DNA of 64,000 bases from Plazaster borealis (GCA_021014325.1 CM037474.1:5807130-5871129), one strand, 5' to 3'. Positions 1 to 11,003 are shown, counted from the stretch's first letter. Translations and numbers: made by a program. Notes: generated from the letters alone by a model not told the origin.

Positions 1-196
1 CGAAACTGGGATGGATTCGACGTTCTTGTGAAAATATGATGACAGTATTGTGCTGTTTTCTTAGAAAGTAGAAATTACATTCAGATTCAGCCGAAACTTT
101 CACATTTGACTTTGATGGTATCTTTCTTTATAATTTGCCTATATACATGCAGCAGCATTACGTTGATAAAAACAAATCTATGACCCTACCTTTTAA
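1..196. mobile_element. MITE family C, right-hand portion
   Basis: Ends AATCTATGACCCTACCTTTT and matches the right half of the full copies at 34797-35251 and 39821-40266. The element runs off the window edge. Confidence 0.6.
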
Positions 197-251
197 ATGG
201 AAAACAATTAAGTATTTGATCATGTTCAAAACATTTCTCTGAATTTTCCAG

Positions 252-420
252 GAGATGGAAGTCAGAGTACGCATCAAACTTCCATGAGCCGGAATTGTAT
301 CGTTATGAGAATGGTATATGGAAGGGTGCTAACCCACCTCACATCGCACCCAAAGACGATAACTCACTGAATAAACAACCGAAAGAGACAAGGGACTCTG
401 GACCAAACTGGTTTGCCGAG
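252..420 (+). CDS. MDM1: MDM1 exon (first in window)
   Basis: Acceptor AG at 250-251, donor GTCAGT at 421. The first base finishes a codon from the upstream exon. Encodes a SEYASNF repeat followed by PELYRYENGIW, the SEYxxxF/YxYxxGxW pattern of MDM1 repeats. Ends in phase 0. Confidence 0.85.
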
Positions 421-3400
421 GTCAGTATCTATGCCCTTCCTTGTCGTCGTCGTGACGTATGTGTTTAGAGATTAATAACTCATCAAAACAGTTTCAAGAT
501 GTGAAAACACATTGACAGTTCTGTACTAATGAAGAAGTCAACTGTATTTTTGTGTTACAATTTTTGATTAAAATAGTAATCAGTCTTCGAAACAGTAGTT
601 TAAAAAATTGACGTTCTTGCAGCGTTCTCCCTTAACGGTGGTCCGCTGGCCAAATGCCAGTTATAACTTCTGAGGACCAGTCAAAATTCTATCCAAGGTA
701 GTCCAGCTGGCTAGTTTAAAAAAAAAAAAAGTTTTTATCTTCAACTGTGATTTTCTCAAACACAGAGTTTTGTCTGTGGTGCACCATACATCAGTTCGTG
801 GTGCGACTTTTGGCTGTGGTGCACCATTCATCAGTTCGTGGTGCGACTTTTGGCTGTGGTGTACCATACATCAGTTCGTGGTGCGACTTTTGGCTGTGGT
901 GCACCATACATTAGTTCGTGGTGCGGCTTTTGGCTGTGGTGCACCATACATCAGTTCGTGGTGCGACCGACAGAATGTACTGCTCCCTTTTTTCCTTGCT
1001 GATGGTCTTGTGTTTCCTTCCCTAGGTCTTAGAGCTTCGTCAGAAGGCTGAAGACTATCGTAAGAGAGCACAAGGTACCCACTTCTCTCGAGAACATGTG
1101 GCTCAAATCTTAGCCAATCAGGCTAGACTCTGGGATGAAAGCAGTACGACAACGAGTACAGTCAGTTCATTATCAGCGCCCTCTGTTGACACTGGACTTA
1201 AAGTCAGGTAGATAATAATAGTAGTAATAATAACTAGTTCTTATATAGCGCATTTTACAATAACATATCAATGCACTTTACATTACTGCCCTGGTCATTG
1301 GGCTAATATCATTCCTTTAATCTTTCTCAGCTCCCTGGGGAGTATACAGCCCCGAGCTGCCGTGGCGCTCCAAAGGCTTTTCAAACACAATATCAACCTT
1401 TACCCTCGCAGGTACCCATTTATACCCCTGGGTAAAGAGAAACAATTATAGTAAAGTATCTTGCTCAAGGATACAAGTGTCATGACTGGGATTCGAACCC
1501 ACACCCTGATGACTTAACCATCGGAACTTGAATTCAATGCTCTAAACCACTCGGCCACATGACACCCTGATGTCACGATACCGATGTAACTCATCAAAAC
1601 CCCGACTGTGCAGTTTCCATGTCTATCACACTTAAAGTTAGTCCCCTGTTGTTTGCACCGTTTTTAGTTTCTTTTTAGTTGCAAATATTTAAAGTCGGTG
1701 TTCTACATCATTATGTCATGCTGTCCTGTCAGGGAAATTGTGTAAACCGTTGATCAAGACGCATACTTCACAACAAAAGTTAACAAGACAATGGTTTTCT
1801 CATGTCTTTGTTTTGCAAAACCTTGCTATGCCAGGTTCCCAGCAATGGCGGAGCGGCGCGCAGCACTTGTGCGTTTGGGCTAAAAGAGATTGGCACAGAG
1901 GTACAACGTTTTTGCACTGCGTATTTTCGTGCGAGATACGACGTTGTTGCACAATCAAAATGCGTTTTTGCAACTGACGCGACGATATGATACCCTCATC
2001 TACAATGGTCAAGAGTGATTTTGAAAACAAAAATGGCAAAGATTGGCAACGGGGGAGTAATCAAACTCTAGCTTCAGTTATGTTGATGGAGAACATCGTG
2101 CATCAGAGCTGCCAACCATCCCTGATTCTGCAGAAAGTTCCCTGAAAATAAACCAATCTTTCAATGTTCTGATGAACACATTCGTAAAATCTCCCCGATT
2201 ATGGAAACTGTTTCCCTACGTGGATTAAGAGGTTTTTTTTTTTCAACTCCAAAAACAATGTAGATGTTACTTGCATATTACTTGAGTTACGTTTCACTTC
2301 TAAGCTAGGAGCTTCTTCAGACTGGCGACCATGTCCAATGCTCATCTGCCTTTTGTACCCTTTCTTGGTGGTCATAGAAACGTTGTAGGCGTGGTTTGGA
2401 CCTATTAATCCATGATTATCAACAATACAGATGAACTTATTTAATTCAAGTATCTCCCTGATTGTTGTACACAATCTCCCTGATTGCAAGATGCAAATGT
2501 TGGCAGCTCTGCGTACATTGAGAAATCTCAATAATGAATGTATTCATTTCCACAGGAAACCTGATGACAAACCACAGCCTGTGAGTCAGCCAGGGGTTTC
2601 CCCACCTGTAAGGAGACGTTTAGCTTGGCCGCAAAATGCGGGGAAGGACAACAAAGAATCCCAACCAGCAGTTGACGACGAATCGAGGTGAAATCTTGTC
2701 GCAGTTTTTCAATGTTTTTCGGTGGATCCAAAACTCTGAAAACTGAATCAGTGTTTCTCTTCTTGGTTGAAGTAGATATATCAGGATGTTTCTTTCTAAA
2801 ACACTTTTGTGGAAGCTAGAATTTGCATCAAAGCAAGGATACATATTCGAAGTAACTCATACAAATGTTATTATTTGTGTTTTACCCGTACACCGATGTG
2901 TGTGAACACTGTGTACTTGGTACTTTCCCAAGTTCTGTGAAAATATATATTTCGGTTGGGATTCGGACCCACGACCTTTGCCATTCTAGAGCAGATGTCT
3001 CACAACTAGCCCACCACGAGCTTGCCCTGAGTCTGTTGGAATTCTATAATTATTTGAGTAATGTACACATTTTTGTCAACAAATTTTAATCTACACGCTA
3101 GCTTTGAAACACGATTGCCAATCAGTCTGTAATAAAACTTTAAAAATCTCATCATTTATTCTAAGTAGCATTGGCAGTATTCCAACTCCAGAGGGCTACA
3201 AGGGTTCAGTGACCCCTAGCTCGGACGAGGCTGAGCTCATTGAGGAACAGGGGAGACTACCCACGCCGAGGTTGCGAGATGAGGGGATGTCAAAAAGGCA
3301 TCATCTGGACCGCACCACTCCAGCCACAGGTAATGTGTCTTTCTGTTTATTGCCAGAAATGTTTTGACATTAAACTTGGTTGCGCCATTTTTGGGAGTCA

Positions 3401-6400
3401 ATGTCCCTGTGTGTTATGCAGTGTAACGCGAATTTTAGGCGAAGTAGCATTTACACGCTTTCCTGTTGACTCCCGTTAGACAGAAATGCGTAAACATTGT
3501 CGTGTTATATCAACAGGAGGGGCCATCTTAACATCACCTCAACCAAAGCGTAGTTCAGCGATAACAAACGGACCTTTACCTGTAACCGCTCACCAACACC
3601 AAGCTGCGGATCCATCAAAGAAATCAATCCAACAAGGTTCGTCTAATAATTTACCCTTTGGTTGTAAGTGCTATGTTTAAACCAGTATAATAAGTGATAT
3701 AAGGGTTGCTTTGAAGGAGATGGAAAGCATCCAGAAGTACCTGGCCAGGGAACTTCGACAGATTTGACAGGGGAAAGTGAAAGTAGTCCCTGTGGTGGTT
3801 GGAGTTCTTGGCACCATTCCGAAAGCACTCGGGGAAACTTTTAGGCACAACTGTGAGGGTAAATTTGTTACAGAAGGTGGCGCTTTTGGGCACAGCGAGG
3901 ATCCTGCGAAACACCCTTGAGATCTAAGGCTACAAGACGTGGCTCGACTTGAGGAGTTGCGTCACAAACGAAAATGCAATCTTTCTTTTTGCATTCTGTG
4001 ATAAAATGAAATAATTATAAATTAGACAGAATGACCTTTGAAGAATTTGTTTGTATACTGGGATCATCTTGATATAAGATATAAATAAATATATGTTTTC
4101 ATAACAGACCATAGAAGAAACATTATCCCGTGTGATATCACCCGAGGGTTTGCCTACGATAGCGACGAAGATTCAGACGATGAGCGTTCGGTCACTCCAA
4201 GGGTCACCACACCTCCACCTCAATTGAACATGAAAACAAGGGTAAGTTTTAAAAGAAAGAACAGGAGCTGTTGGAGGTACGGATAGACGGGGGAAGTTAA
4301 TGTATGATTTCATCCCATTTATTGCAGCCTACAGTAGAGTTGTGGCCGAGTGGTTAAGAGCAACAGATTCAAGCTCTGGTGTTTCTGATCAGCAGAGTGT
4401 GGGTTCGATTCCTGGTCATGGCACTTGTGTCCTTGAGCAAGATACTTTACCTTAACTGCTTTGTCTTTTGAAAGAGACATTAAGCTGTAGGTCCCGTGTA
4501 CTAGGATTGGTAGTGCATGCAAACGAACACAGAACACTTATCGTGGAAGAGTTGGGGTTAACCCCGGTGTTTCTGGTTCACATAGCAAGCACCCTTGTTT
4601 ACAGGTTTCCTCAGGCTTGTGAGCTACAGTGATTAAGTTCACTTATGAGGCACCCTTGGTTTCATTACCAGAAATATGGAATATTAATAAGAAGTCCTTC
4701 TCGTCTGTGGTTTCCGAAAAAAATTTTTTGAGGAAAGGAAATTAGTTGAATAACAGGACTGTGCTACCCCTGTGAGGGTTAGTGTAGATACTTTGTTTTG
4801 TGTTGACTTCTATAATGGGATGGAATAATACTGATTTGGTTCCGAGGTGAAACATTCCAAGACATAGATTTCAATCTGGCATAGGGTTGTGCAGCTACCT
4901 TTATTTTCCTAAAGGGTTAAACAGAATGTTTGAGAAAATCCTACAAATTGGAATGTATTACATTTTTGGGGGGGATTAAGATAAGACAGTTCCACCAACA
5001 AAAGGGATGTCAATCATTCTCCCTGGATGGCATCTGGGGCTAACATTTTCAAGAAAAGGAAGATCTTCTTTGAATTATTATTTTTTTAATATATAATTTT
5101 TTTTACTGTCGACGTCAGTTTTTGTTTTGACTTGGTAATATATTTGTTTTACTGTCGGCTTCATTTAACCGTTAAGGTAATTTGGAAACAGATTATTTGT
5201 TTACGCTTAAAAGGTTAACCGGTTAAACATCCCAACCCTACTCTGGCAAATGGTAACCTCCATCTCGTATTCGTCTTCTTAGATACTGAATAATGTGCAA
5301 GGGTCTCCCACAGCGGGCATCACAACGAGGGACCCCGACCCTCTCCGAGATAACACAGCAAAGCCCCCTCCATTCGCAAGACATTCCAACAACTACTTTG
5401 AGACCAGTCCAGCCATGCCAGTCATGCCGAAGAAGATCGAACCTCCGCGCACGTGGGCAGCTCCCCTGAGAGACGCCGGAGGAGGAGGAGGAGGCGGAGG
5501 GAATGCGGACGAGGCTGAAGAGAGCGGTGAAGAAACATCGACTGCTTCAACGTCTTCACAGGCTGTGCGTGGTGACAAGAGGCCTGATACAGTGAAGAGT
5601 CTGACGGCTAAAGGTAAGAGGATATAGAATATGTTGGGCTGAGCTAAGTTTGTGCTTACCTTGACCCTTTAGGTACCGTGGCGGCCGCAAGCAGCTTGTA
5701 CCAAAATGCCCATAAAGGCCGTAAACAGCTGCAAGGTTTGACCTACTTCAACTTAAACGAGTGGGTCAAAGAAAAGGTATCGGATTGAATTGACATTTTT
5801 CGTTGTTCCCTTGTTAACATAGAATCTACAGTTCTAAAGCAAGACTTTGTGTTTCTGTTTCTTAATAGTTCCCCTGACATTTTTCCTGAAAATAACAGGG
5901 CCCAAAAATCAACAAGATTAGCTATGATTATTCAGAAGTGAAGATTATTCAGAAATGAATGGTCCCTGAAGGGTTACGTAAAGCCTTGGCATGGATAGTA
6001 GCAGGAAATTCTGTCTTTATCTACCATGGATTAACGGCACAATGAAATCCTTGCTCAAAGGGTGTGCACAACATCGTTAAGATTGAAAATATAAATGTTC
6101 ACAGATTTGCAGTACTTTTGAGTACCTTAGGGGTAGAATATTGCACTCTTTTGGTGATCATGCCTCAAAGTGCACTACAGTACCTCCTTTTTCACAGGGG
6201 GTTAATTCGTTTAGGGTCTTTCAAGGCAAAGTTACAGACTCACTTGTTCAAAGTTACACATCTGTATCTCGATAATAATTGTGTACATTGCCAGGTGTTA
6301 CTCTCCTTTCAATCTTTATTTTACTGTGTTTATTTGTAGTGTTTTGTTCCCCCTTCTTTAGGGATAATGGTGTCTGTTTTTTGAAAAATTACACGTGTAA

Positions 6401-7205
6401 TTTTATGCTGCACCTGTACGTTGTTTGGTATTTGTATGTACTTTTTAGGCTTTGTTGTATTTTTGTATTGTGTCTTTGTTCAACCTATCTGTCGGTACGT
6501 TCTTGTTCCTGTTTTCGTTCTGTTTTTCTGTCCTTCAGGCATCTTACAACAAGCCTCGGCTTGTAGATGATGCCTCCCTACTTATTTAATTTTCTGCCTC
6601 GTAAAAAATATTTTTTGGGTTACTTCTTCAAATTAATGTTTTGGCTATGTATTGTTTGGAAATTTTCATGAAGTATGGAGCTTTCTCCAGAAGACGATCA
6701 GAGCATACTGATCGAAACGTCGAGTTGAAAAAACCAACGGTTCTTTTCAGAACCACCCCCAACTCACATAGAGAGATTATTACATGTACATGGTGTCACC
6801 GCAAACCTTTCCATATGAAGTATGGAAATAAATGTGAGTTTGAATTGAATTGAATTATTATATTATTATAGATAGCATTGAAACCCAATTTAATTTTTGT
6901 AATCATTTAACGTAGGTCCACTGGACAGACCTAACTCAGGCAGCATGTACGGTCGTCCGATGACGGCGTACCCACAGACAAGACAAGAGGCCGGGACGAG
7001 CCACGCTCAGAGGCAAGCAGAAGCCTGGACCGTTCCGGCCACCCAGCCCCAAGCCGATCCCACAACACCACAGTGGAAGTCTCCCGTCAGAGACAGCGAC
7101 GAGTTATCCCTATCAACGATGTCCATCGCATCGAGCAGCTCTCTTGCCTCGGAGGTCTTAGAGAGGGCCCGTAAGAGAAGAGACGACTTCTGGGGAAAGA
7201 AGTAA
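252..7205 (+). CDS. MDM1: MDM1-like nuclear/centriolar protein, C-terminal part (8 exons; 5' end outside window)
   Basis: Join of exons 252-420, 1026-1207, 2556-2687, 3169-3329, 3517-3636, 4108-4241, 5283-5613 and 6916-7205, giving 505 residues and a TAA stop. All introns are GT-AG and every phase fits. Recognised from conserved MDM1 blocks: a SEYxxxF repeat (microtubule-binding repeat type) in the first exon, KAEDYRKRAQGTHFSREH, WDESSTTTSTVSS, PPVRRRLAW, GRLPTPRLRDEG, TTPATGGAILTSP and the terminal ARKRRDDFWGKK. Vertebrate MDM1 binds microtubules, sits on centrioles and ciliary basal bodies and restrains centriole duplication; that role is family knowledge. The linker exons are low-complexity and rich in Pro, Ser and acidic residues, with an eight-Gly run in the seventh exon. 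The N-terminal repeats must lie upstream of base 1. Identity is well supported; function in this animal is inferred. Confidence 0.9.
620..730. repeat. Interspersed repeat (GCGTTCT/TCCAGCTGGCT family)
   Basis: GCGTTCTCCCTTAACGGTGG to GTCCAGCTGGCTAGTTT resembles 36909-37030. Found in two introns; class unknown. Confidence 0.45.
769..968 (+). repeat. 40-bp tandem repeat, about five copies
   Basis: TCAGTTCGTGGTGCGACTTT recurs every 40 bases (791, 831, 871, 911, 951) with a few substitutions. It lies in the MDM1 intron, ending about 58 bases before an exon, and creates spurious ORFs on both strands. Confidence 0.9.
1026..1207 (+). CDS. MDM1: MDM1 exon
   Basis: Acceptor CCTAG ending at 1025, donor GTAGAT at 1208. 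Encodes VLELRQKAEDYRKRAQGTHF and the WDESSTTTST block, the best-conserved stretch of the family. Ends two bases into an Arg codon. The 3' tail of a minus-strand SINE begins within about ten bases of the donor. Confidence 0.9.
1212..1570 (-). mobile_element. tRNA-Leu-derived SINE, minus strand
   Basis: Read on the minus strand it opens TCATGTGGCCGAGTGGTTTA (box A), has GGGTTCGAATCCCAGTCATG (box B) and ends in an L2-like tail with an (ATT)-rich terminus. The head resembles tRNA-Leu(CAA). Confidence 0.75.
2105..2520. repeat. Interspersed repeat (CTCCCTGATT family)
   Basis: Repeated TCCCTGATTNT modules and the end ATGCAAATGTTGGCAGCT are shared with 18045-18232. The middle (about 2225-2420) is unique to this copy. 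Class unknown. Confidence 0.45.
2556..2687 (+). CDS. MDM1: MDM1 exon
   Basis: Acceptor TTCCACAG, donor GTGAAA at 2688. Encodes the conserved SPPVRRRLAW motif after a Pro/Gln-rich lead. Phase joins the flanking exons as AG|G and AG|C. Confidence 0.88.
2868..3030 (-). mobile_element. Second tRNA-derived SINE family, minus strand
   Basis: On the minus strand GGGTCCGAATCCCAACC resembles a box B, followed by a body matching 11960-12062 (CGGGAAAATACTGAGTATAC-type sequence). Confidence 0.5.
3169..3329 (+). CDS. MDM1: MDM1 exon
   Basis: Acceptor CTAAGTAG, donor GTAATG at 3330. Encodes an acidic stretch followed by GRLPTPRLRDEG and the RTTPATG block typical of MDM1. Confidence 0.88.
3385..3480. repeat. 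GCGCCATTTTGGGAGTC palindromic repeat
   Basis: GCGCCATTTTTGGGAGTCAA at one end and TTGACTCCCGTTA at the other. Matches the units at 44585-44985. Confidence 0.5.
3517..3636 (+). CDS. MDM1: MDM1 exon
   Basis: Acceptor ATCAACAG, donor GTTCGT at 3637. Begins with GGAILTSPQPK, which matches the family; the remainder is variable linker. Phase 1 at the 3' end. Confidence 0.82.
4108..4241 (+). CDS. MDM1: MDM1 exon (variable acidic linker)
   Basis: Acceptor TTCATAACAG, strong donor GTAAGT at 4242. Encodes an Asp/Glu-rich stretch (DSDEDSDDE) followed by a Thr/Pro stretch. Sequence conservation is weak. Placement rests on the open frame, the splice signals and phases matching both neighbours. Confidence 0.72.
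4325..4675 (+). mobile_element. tRNA-Leu-derived SINE
   Basis: GTGGCCGAGTGGTTAAGAGC (box A) and GGGTTCGATTCCTGGTCATG (box B). The body ends GAGGCACCCTTGGTTTCATT as at 22848-23165. Intronic in MDM1. Confidence 0.8.
5283..5613 (+). CDS. MDM1: MDM1 exon with poly-Gly run
   Basis: Acceptor TCTTCTTAG, donor GTAAGA at 5614, open throughout 331 bases. Begins ILNNVQGSPTAGITTRDPDP, which resembles the SPAAGIKTVDP segment of vertebrate MDM1. Carries an eight-Gly run encoded by a GGA/GGC repeat, then an acidic Ser/Thr stretch. Confidence 0.85.
6100..6861 (+). mobile_element. Probable LINE/PLE-related 3' sequence with (TTGAA)n tail
   Basis: AT-rich and non-coding, ending AAATGTGAGTTTGAATTGAA in a short TTGAA repeat, as non-LTR elements often do. 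Includes a hammerhead-like block at 6686-6724. No intact reverse transcriptase is visible. Confidence 0.35.
6916..7205 (+). CDS. MDM1: MDM1 terminal exon
   Basis: Acceptor TTAACGTAG; reads through to TAA at 7203-7205. The end SLASEVLERARKRRDDFWGK matches the invariant MDM1 C-terminus (basic stretch then FWGK). A possible AATAAA lies at 7437, inside a hAT-like repeat. Confidence 0.92.
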
Positions 7206-7312
7206 CTCTCGGTGAATCTTGGTGAACTTGATCCAGTTATGCAGAAAGTATTGCGCTGTCAAACTTTAGCTGTATTCAAGGTCACGATGAACATGACATT
7301 ACCAGTGGCGGT

Positions 7313-7661
7313 GCTATGGGGGCAGTGGGGGCAAGTGCCCCCTACACAAGTTACTTTCTTTGCCCCCCCATTCCAACCTTAAGTTTTTCCCCGATGGCCG
7401 GAGTTTTGTTTAACTCCAAACCAGTGCAACCTTGTTAATAAATTTGGGAGGCTAATCATCCTTTACTCGCAGCTGAGAAGCTGAATTGCGAAGGACGCGG
7501 CTACAAGGTGTTCGAGCTGCTAGCATGCAATGATGTTTGCATTCACCACAGCCCAAGAATAACGTAGGTGTAAATCCATCATTGTGGATGTATTTTTTAA
7601 TACTTTTTCAACAGTACAAAATTACATTAACAATTACTGCTTGCCCCCCTCCCTGCCACTG
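7313..7661. mobile_element. hAT-like non-autonomous element in the MDM1 3' flank
   Basis: Starts CAGTGGCGGTGCTATGGGGG and ends CCCCCCTCCCTGCCACTG. Near-flanks GACATTAC and GACATTCC agree at 7 of 8 bases, though the right one is offset by three bases. No transposase. Confidence 0.5.
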
Positions 7662-9155
7662 TTGGACATTCCTTGCCGTTTATGTCTGCCAAGTGAAGAT
7701 TTGATTTGGAATTCTCATCTGAAAATCACATGAATAGTTCTGCTGGAGGCGTAATCACTGCCTACAGAGTAGAAGTGTACAAGTTATTATTAGTTAAGTA
7801 TGGTGTCCATAAATTGAGAGTTTTTGATGTCGTCAGTATGGTGTACATGGTGGTGTGTACATCAATTTGTGATTTAATGAGATCTTGTTTGAACTGGTTT
7901 GTTTCGTTCAGAAAAATCAGAATCAAACCTTGATAGTTTAGTCAATCTAACTTGACTTTTCTTGTAGCTATGATGTTACTGAAATACAATGTGGCGGAGT
8001 GACAAGAGTCTAACATTCCAAGAACCCTTTATGGTGAAATAATTTTTTTATGAAAGACGTTCAAGGTTTTTAACGAGGTGCATTGAGAAAATGGTTTTAA
8101 TGATATACATGTACCAACAAGTTTTAAAATTGCTTATCTTTTAAAATCACATAAATCGCCCCTTGAACATTTTTTCATGTGATTTGAAACAAAACTGATT
8201 GGATTTATGCTTCAAAACAATTATAGACCAATGTGAGATGTAGAGCTTCATTATTGGCGGCCATCTTGTTTTTGTCCAATTAAATTCCGTCAAACCAAAA
8301 TGAGGCTCAGAGGGCAAAATAATCTGGTACCTTTATTTTGTAATGAGAATCTGTGTTCATAACCATTGCTATAGACAGGGTACATGACAAGGAGGAGGGG
8401 TTCTAGTTTGATAAAGGTCATTTTGACCGAATGGTCACAAGGAATTTTCTCCTGTTGTAAAATTGAACATTGTTCATGCATTTTCTTCAGAATTCCCTTA
8501 TTATAATACGCTTTTTGTAAACATAAAGAGAAACTGCCACGGTCTTGTACAATCTTTTTATGATTTTTGTTTTTAAACCCTGTTTTAAACTACATTTATT
8601 TAAAACAAAATGTAAATACATTTTAGAGTTTTGTTTTTACCTTGATGTGTTGTTTCTTTGGAAATATTGTATAGTTTTGTTGTGTTTCGTTAATACATTG
8701 AATGTATGTACATAAAATGTAAAAAAATCTTCTTACAGTCAGGAAAACTGGAATTTTTTGAACTTGAAAAATTTCCCCCCCAGTTTTAAGAAACGTATTC
8801 TGATGCATGAATTTTGTACATAGATAGGAAATAGATGATAGCAATTTTTTTAAAATACATCATCAGGGATTTTGAATGATTTAAATAATTCAGCAGCTTT
8901 TGAGAACAAACTATCTTTGAGAGAATGTGGTCATTTTAATGTAACTTCAGGTGTGCATCTTACAATCTGTGTGCATTTGTTTTCGAGAAACAGTAAAAAA
9001 ATGTCATAGCTTTATGACTATAGTCGAGTTATTTGTAGCTCAATTGTAAGGAAATATAAATGGCATTTTGTGTGATCTTTTGAATCATTCGTCTTGGTGT
9101 GAGTTTTTGTGTAGCTCGACTGTCTTACCTCTTAAGGACACTATAGGTTTAGCCT
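7662..9155. other. Gene-free stretch downstream of MDM1
   Basis: AT-rich, with only short chance ORFs. May include MDM1 3' UTR. I see no further structure. Confidence 0.5.
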
Positions 9156-9440
9156 GAAAGGGATTGTATACGTTTGGTAATTGGAACCCACTGTTTGTTT
9201 CAATCCTATATAGTTGTAGATATATACCATAAAACTAACCTGTGAAAATTTCATTTCAAAAGGTGGTAGCGTTTTTGAGCTGGAGCGGTTATGTCCACGC
9301 AGGAAGAATAATCTGCAATTGGAATACACAATCTGAGAAACGTTTCTGACAGAAACGCTTCTCAGATTCAATTTTGTTTGGATAAAAGCTAATATCTTTT
9401 TCCATAACCACATTACTTCAAAGTGAAATAATTTGTCAAG
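9156..9440. mobile_element. MITE family A (GGATTGTATACGTTTGGTAA), 3'-truncated
   Basis: Left TIR and the internal hairpin around ATCTGAGAAACG match the full copies at 16540-16951 and 55691-56086. The right TIR is lost. Confidence 0.75.
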
Positions 9441-9689
9441 ATTGATGCTCGGACGTTTGGAAAATTCATTGCTGTGGGGGTGTTTTTATTTGGAGGGAGA
9501 ATAACTCTCCGGGCCTTGGGACTCCCCATATTAAATTGAGCAGAGGATAAAAGTTCAAGAGTCAACTGTAAAAAGCTGTGACACTTCAAGTATTCTTTTC
9601 AATTCTTGTTATTTAGCATTTTGCACTGGATGCTATGGGAGTTTTTTTTAGCTCCGGCTAGCTCCGACCTCCGACTTTTACCAACACCC

Positions 9690-9850
9690 AATCTGTACCC
9701 CGGAGATCTTGTCCCCTAGGAGGTTGATTCAAAAGAGGGCGCTATCAGAAGGTACACAGCAGAGCTGTGTATTGATATACACGGCTCTGGTACACAGTTC
9801 GCCGGACAGAACGGGGGACAGAATCTCCTGCCACACCGGCTTGCAACATA
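9690..9850. mobile_element. Palindromic element (GGAGATTCTGTCCCC family)
   Basis: Begins near CGGAGATCTTGTCCCC and ends GGGGGACAGAATCTCCTGCC. The same family and internal TTGATTCAAAAGAGGG occur at 32290-32455. Confidence 0.6.
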
Positions 9851-10158
9851 CCAGACATCCAAGTCAGTGGGGTTTGGAGTGTAGTATCAAGGATTTGATT
9901 TTGAACCTTTTTATGGCAGGCCTATAAAACCCCAACCCAACCCTCTCTCCACTATGTCATCAACTATTGTGACTATAGCTATAATGATAACAATCAAAAG
10001 TTCTTTTCTCTAGTACCACCGTCAGAGCCTGACCACCGTCATAAGACAGCGCCACCAATTGTTTTAACACCAAATTCCAAGGTAATTCGTTGTATAGTGT
10101 TTGTGATGGTAAGCCACTTACCGACGCATAATACTGTTGCCATGGTGCTGCTCTCAAG

Positions 10159-10195
10159 TTTAAAAGGCACAGCCCGGAGGCTGATCGTCAGATGA
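10159..10195 (+). promoter_or_regulatory. Probable core promoter of the lectin gene (TATA-like box plus initiator)
   Basis: TTTAAAAGG at 10159-10167 resembles a TATA box. TCAGAT at 10188-10193 resembles an initiator with +1 A near 10190, about 31 bp downstream, the usual spacing. This gives a short 55-nt leader to ATG 10245 without an intron. It is a pattern match only. Confidence 0.45.
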
Positions 10196-10244
10196 GGTCT
10201 TGTCAGCCAAGGGAGTTGAACAGTTCTACAAATTCGGAGTCACT

Positions 10245-11003
10245 ATGGCGATGAAAAGTAAAATTGCTCTTCGTTTATTGACCATCCATCTACTGTTGCT
10301 ACTCCCGTCTATATTGACAGACAGATGCCCCTCTGAAAACAACTGGATGCAAGTTGGAACGTCATGCTATCATATGGTAGAGGAAACACTCGAGTGGTAT
10401 GAGGCAGACAGAAGATGCAAAGATTTCGGTAGTGTTTTAGTGGTGTTGAATTCTGAGACTGAGCAAAATTCTGTGTGGGAGATGGTGACACGAGAAGGGT
10501 TACAGGAGAAGGATTTTTGGATCGGCTGTCAGAAGGGGGAAGGCTCTGGAGGAGAATGGTCTTGCATCGGACACAATGGCGTACCCTATGAAAATTGGGA
10601 CGCAGGAGAGAAAAATTATGGTGAAGGAGACGCGGCTACAACCAGGTACTGCGCCAGGATGAGGGGTGCAGCCGAGGGACGCTGGGCGGACAAACCTTGC
10701 AGCAACCCCTACTACGCTATCTGCGAGACACCACCAGACAAAGATATTAACTGCATCACACTTGCAGATAATGGTCGCATCTTGAGCCAATGTTTGACCG
10801 GTCATGTCATCAGAGAGTTACCCATCAAGGGTGTGATTGCATGTGGTTCGGCGTGCCGTGCCGAGCCACAGTGCCGCTCCTTTAATGTGCGTGACGCAAG
10901 CCAAGGAGTCAACAAAACCTGTGAGCTGAATAACAAGACTGCGAATGAAGTTGGGGGAACGTCCATGACAGCTGAGAAAAACTGCTACCATTTCGATCTG
11001 TAG
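10245..11003 (+). CDS. Secreted C-type lectin with C-terminal apple/PAN-like domain, single exon
   Basis: 252 aa from ATG 10245, chosen over an upstream in-frame TTG because it has A at -3 and G at +4 and opens directly into a signal peptide (hydrophobic core about residues 7-24). Residues 28-162 form a long-form C-type lectin domain with Cys pairs expected at 28-41, 58-160 and 136-152, plus extra Cys95 and Cys107 and a WIGC motif. The usual EPN sugar motif reads EKN (122-124) and WND reads WAD (147-149), so calcium-dependent mannose binding is doubtful. Residues 170-247 carry Cys at 170, 183, 200, 204, 210, 226 and 247 with apple/PAN-like spacing, and NxT sites at 223 and 230. Probably extracellular recognition or immunity. 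The lectin call is secure; the apple call is by pattern; the ligand is unknown. Confidence 0.88.
   Translation: MAMKSKIALRLLTIHLLLLLPSILTDRCPSENNWMQVGTSCYHMVEETLEWYEADRRCKDFGSVLVVLNSETEQNSVWEMVTREGLQEKDFWIGCQKGEGSGGEWSCIGHNGVPYENWDAGEKNYGEGDAATTRYCARMRGAAEGRWADKPCSNPYYAICETPPDKDINCITLADNGRILSQCLTGHVIRELPIKGVIACGSACRAEPQCRSFNVRDASQGVNKTCELNNKTANEVGGTSMTAEKNCYHFDL

Noticed and set aside
770..1051. 93-aa plus-strand ORF and overlapping minus-strand ORFs
   Set aside because: Produced by the 40-bp tandem repeat, whose unit length is not a multiple of three yet is open by chance. The real coding exon here begins at 1026 in the MDM1 frame.
10200..10244. N-terminal extension of the lectin from a TTG
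   Set aside because: No ATG, no signal peptide at that start, and it lies just past the presumed initiator. The ATG at 10245 fits a secreted protein.
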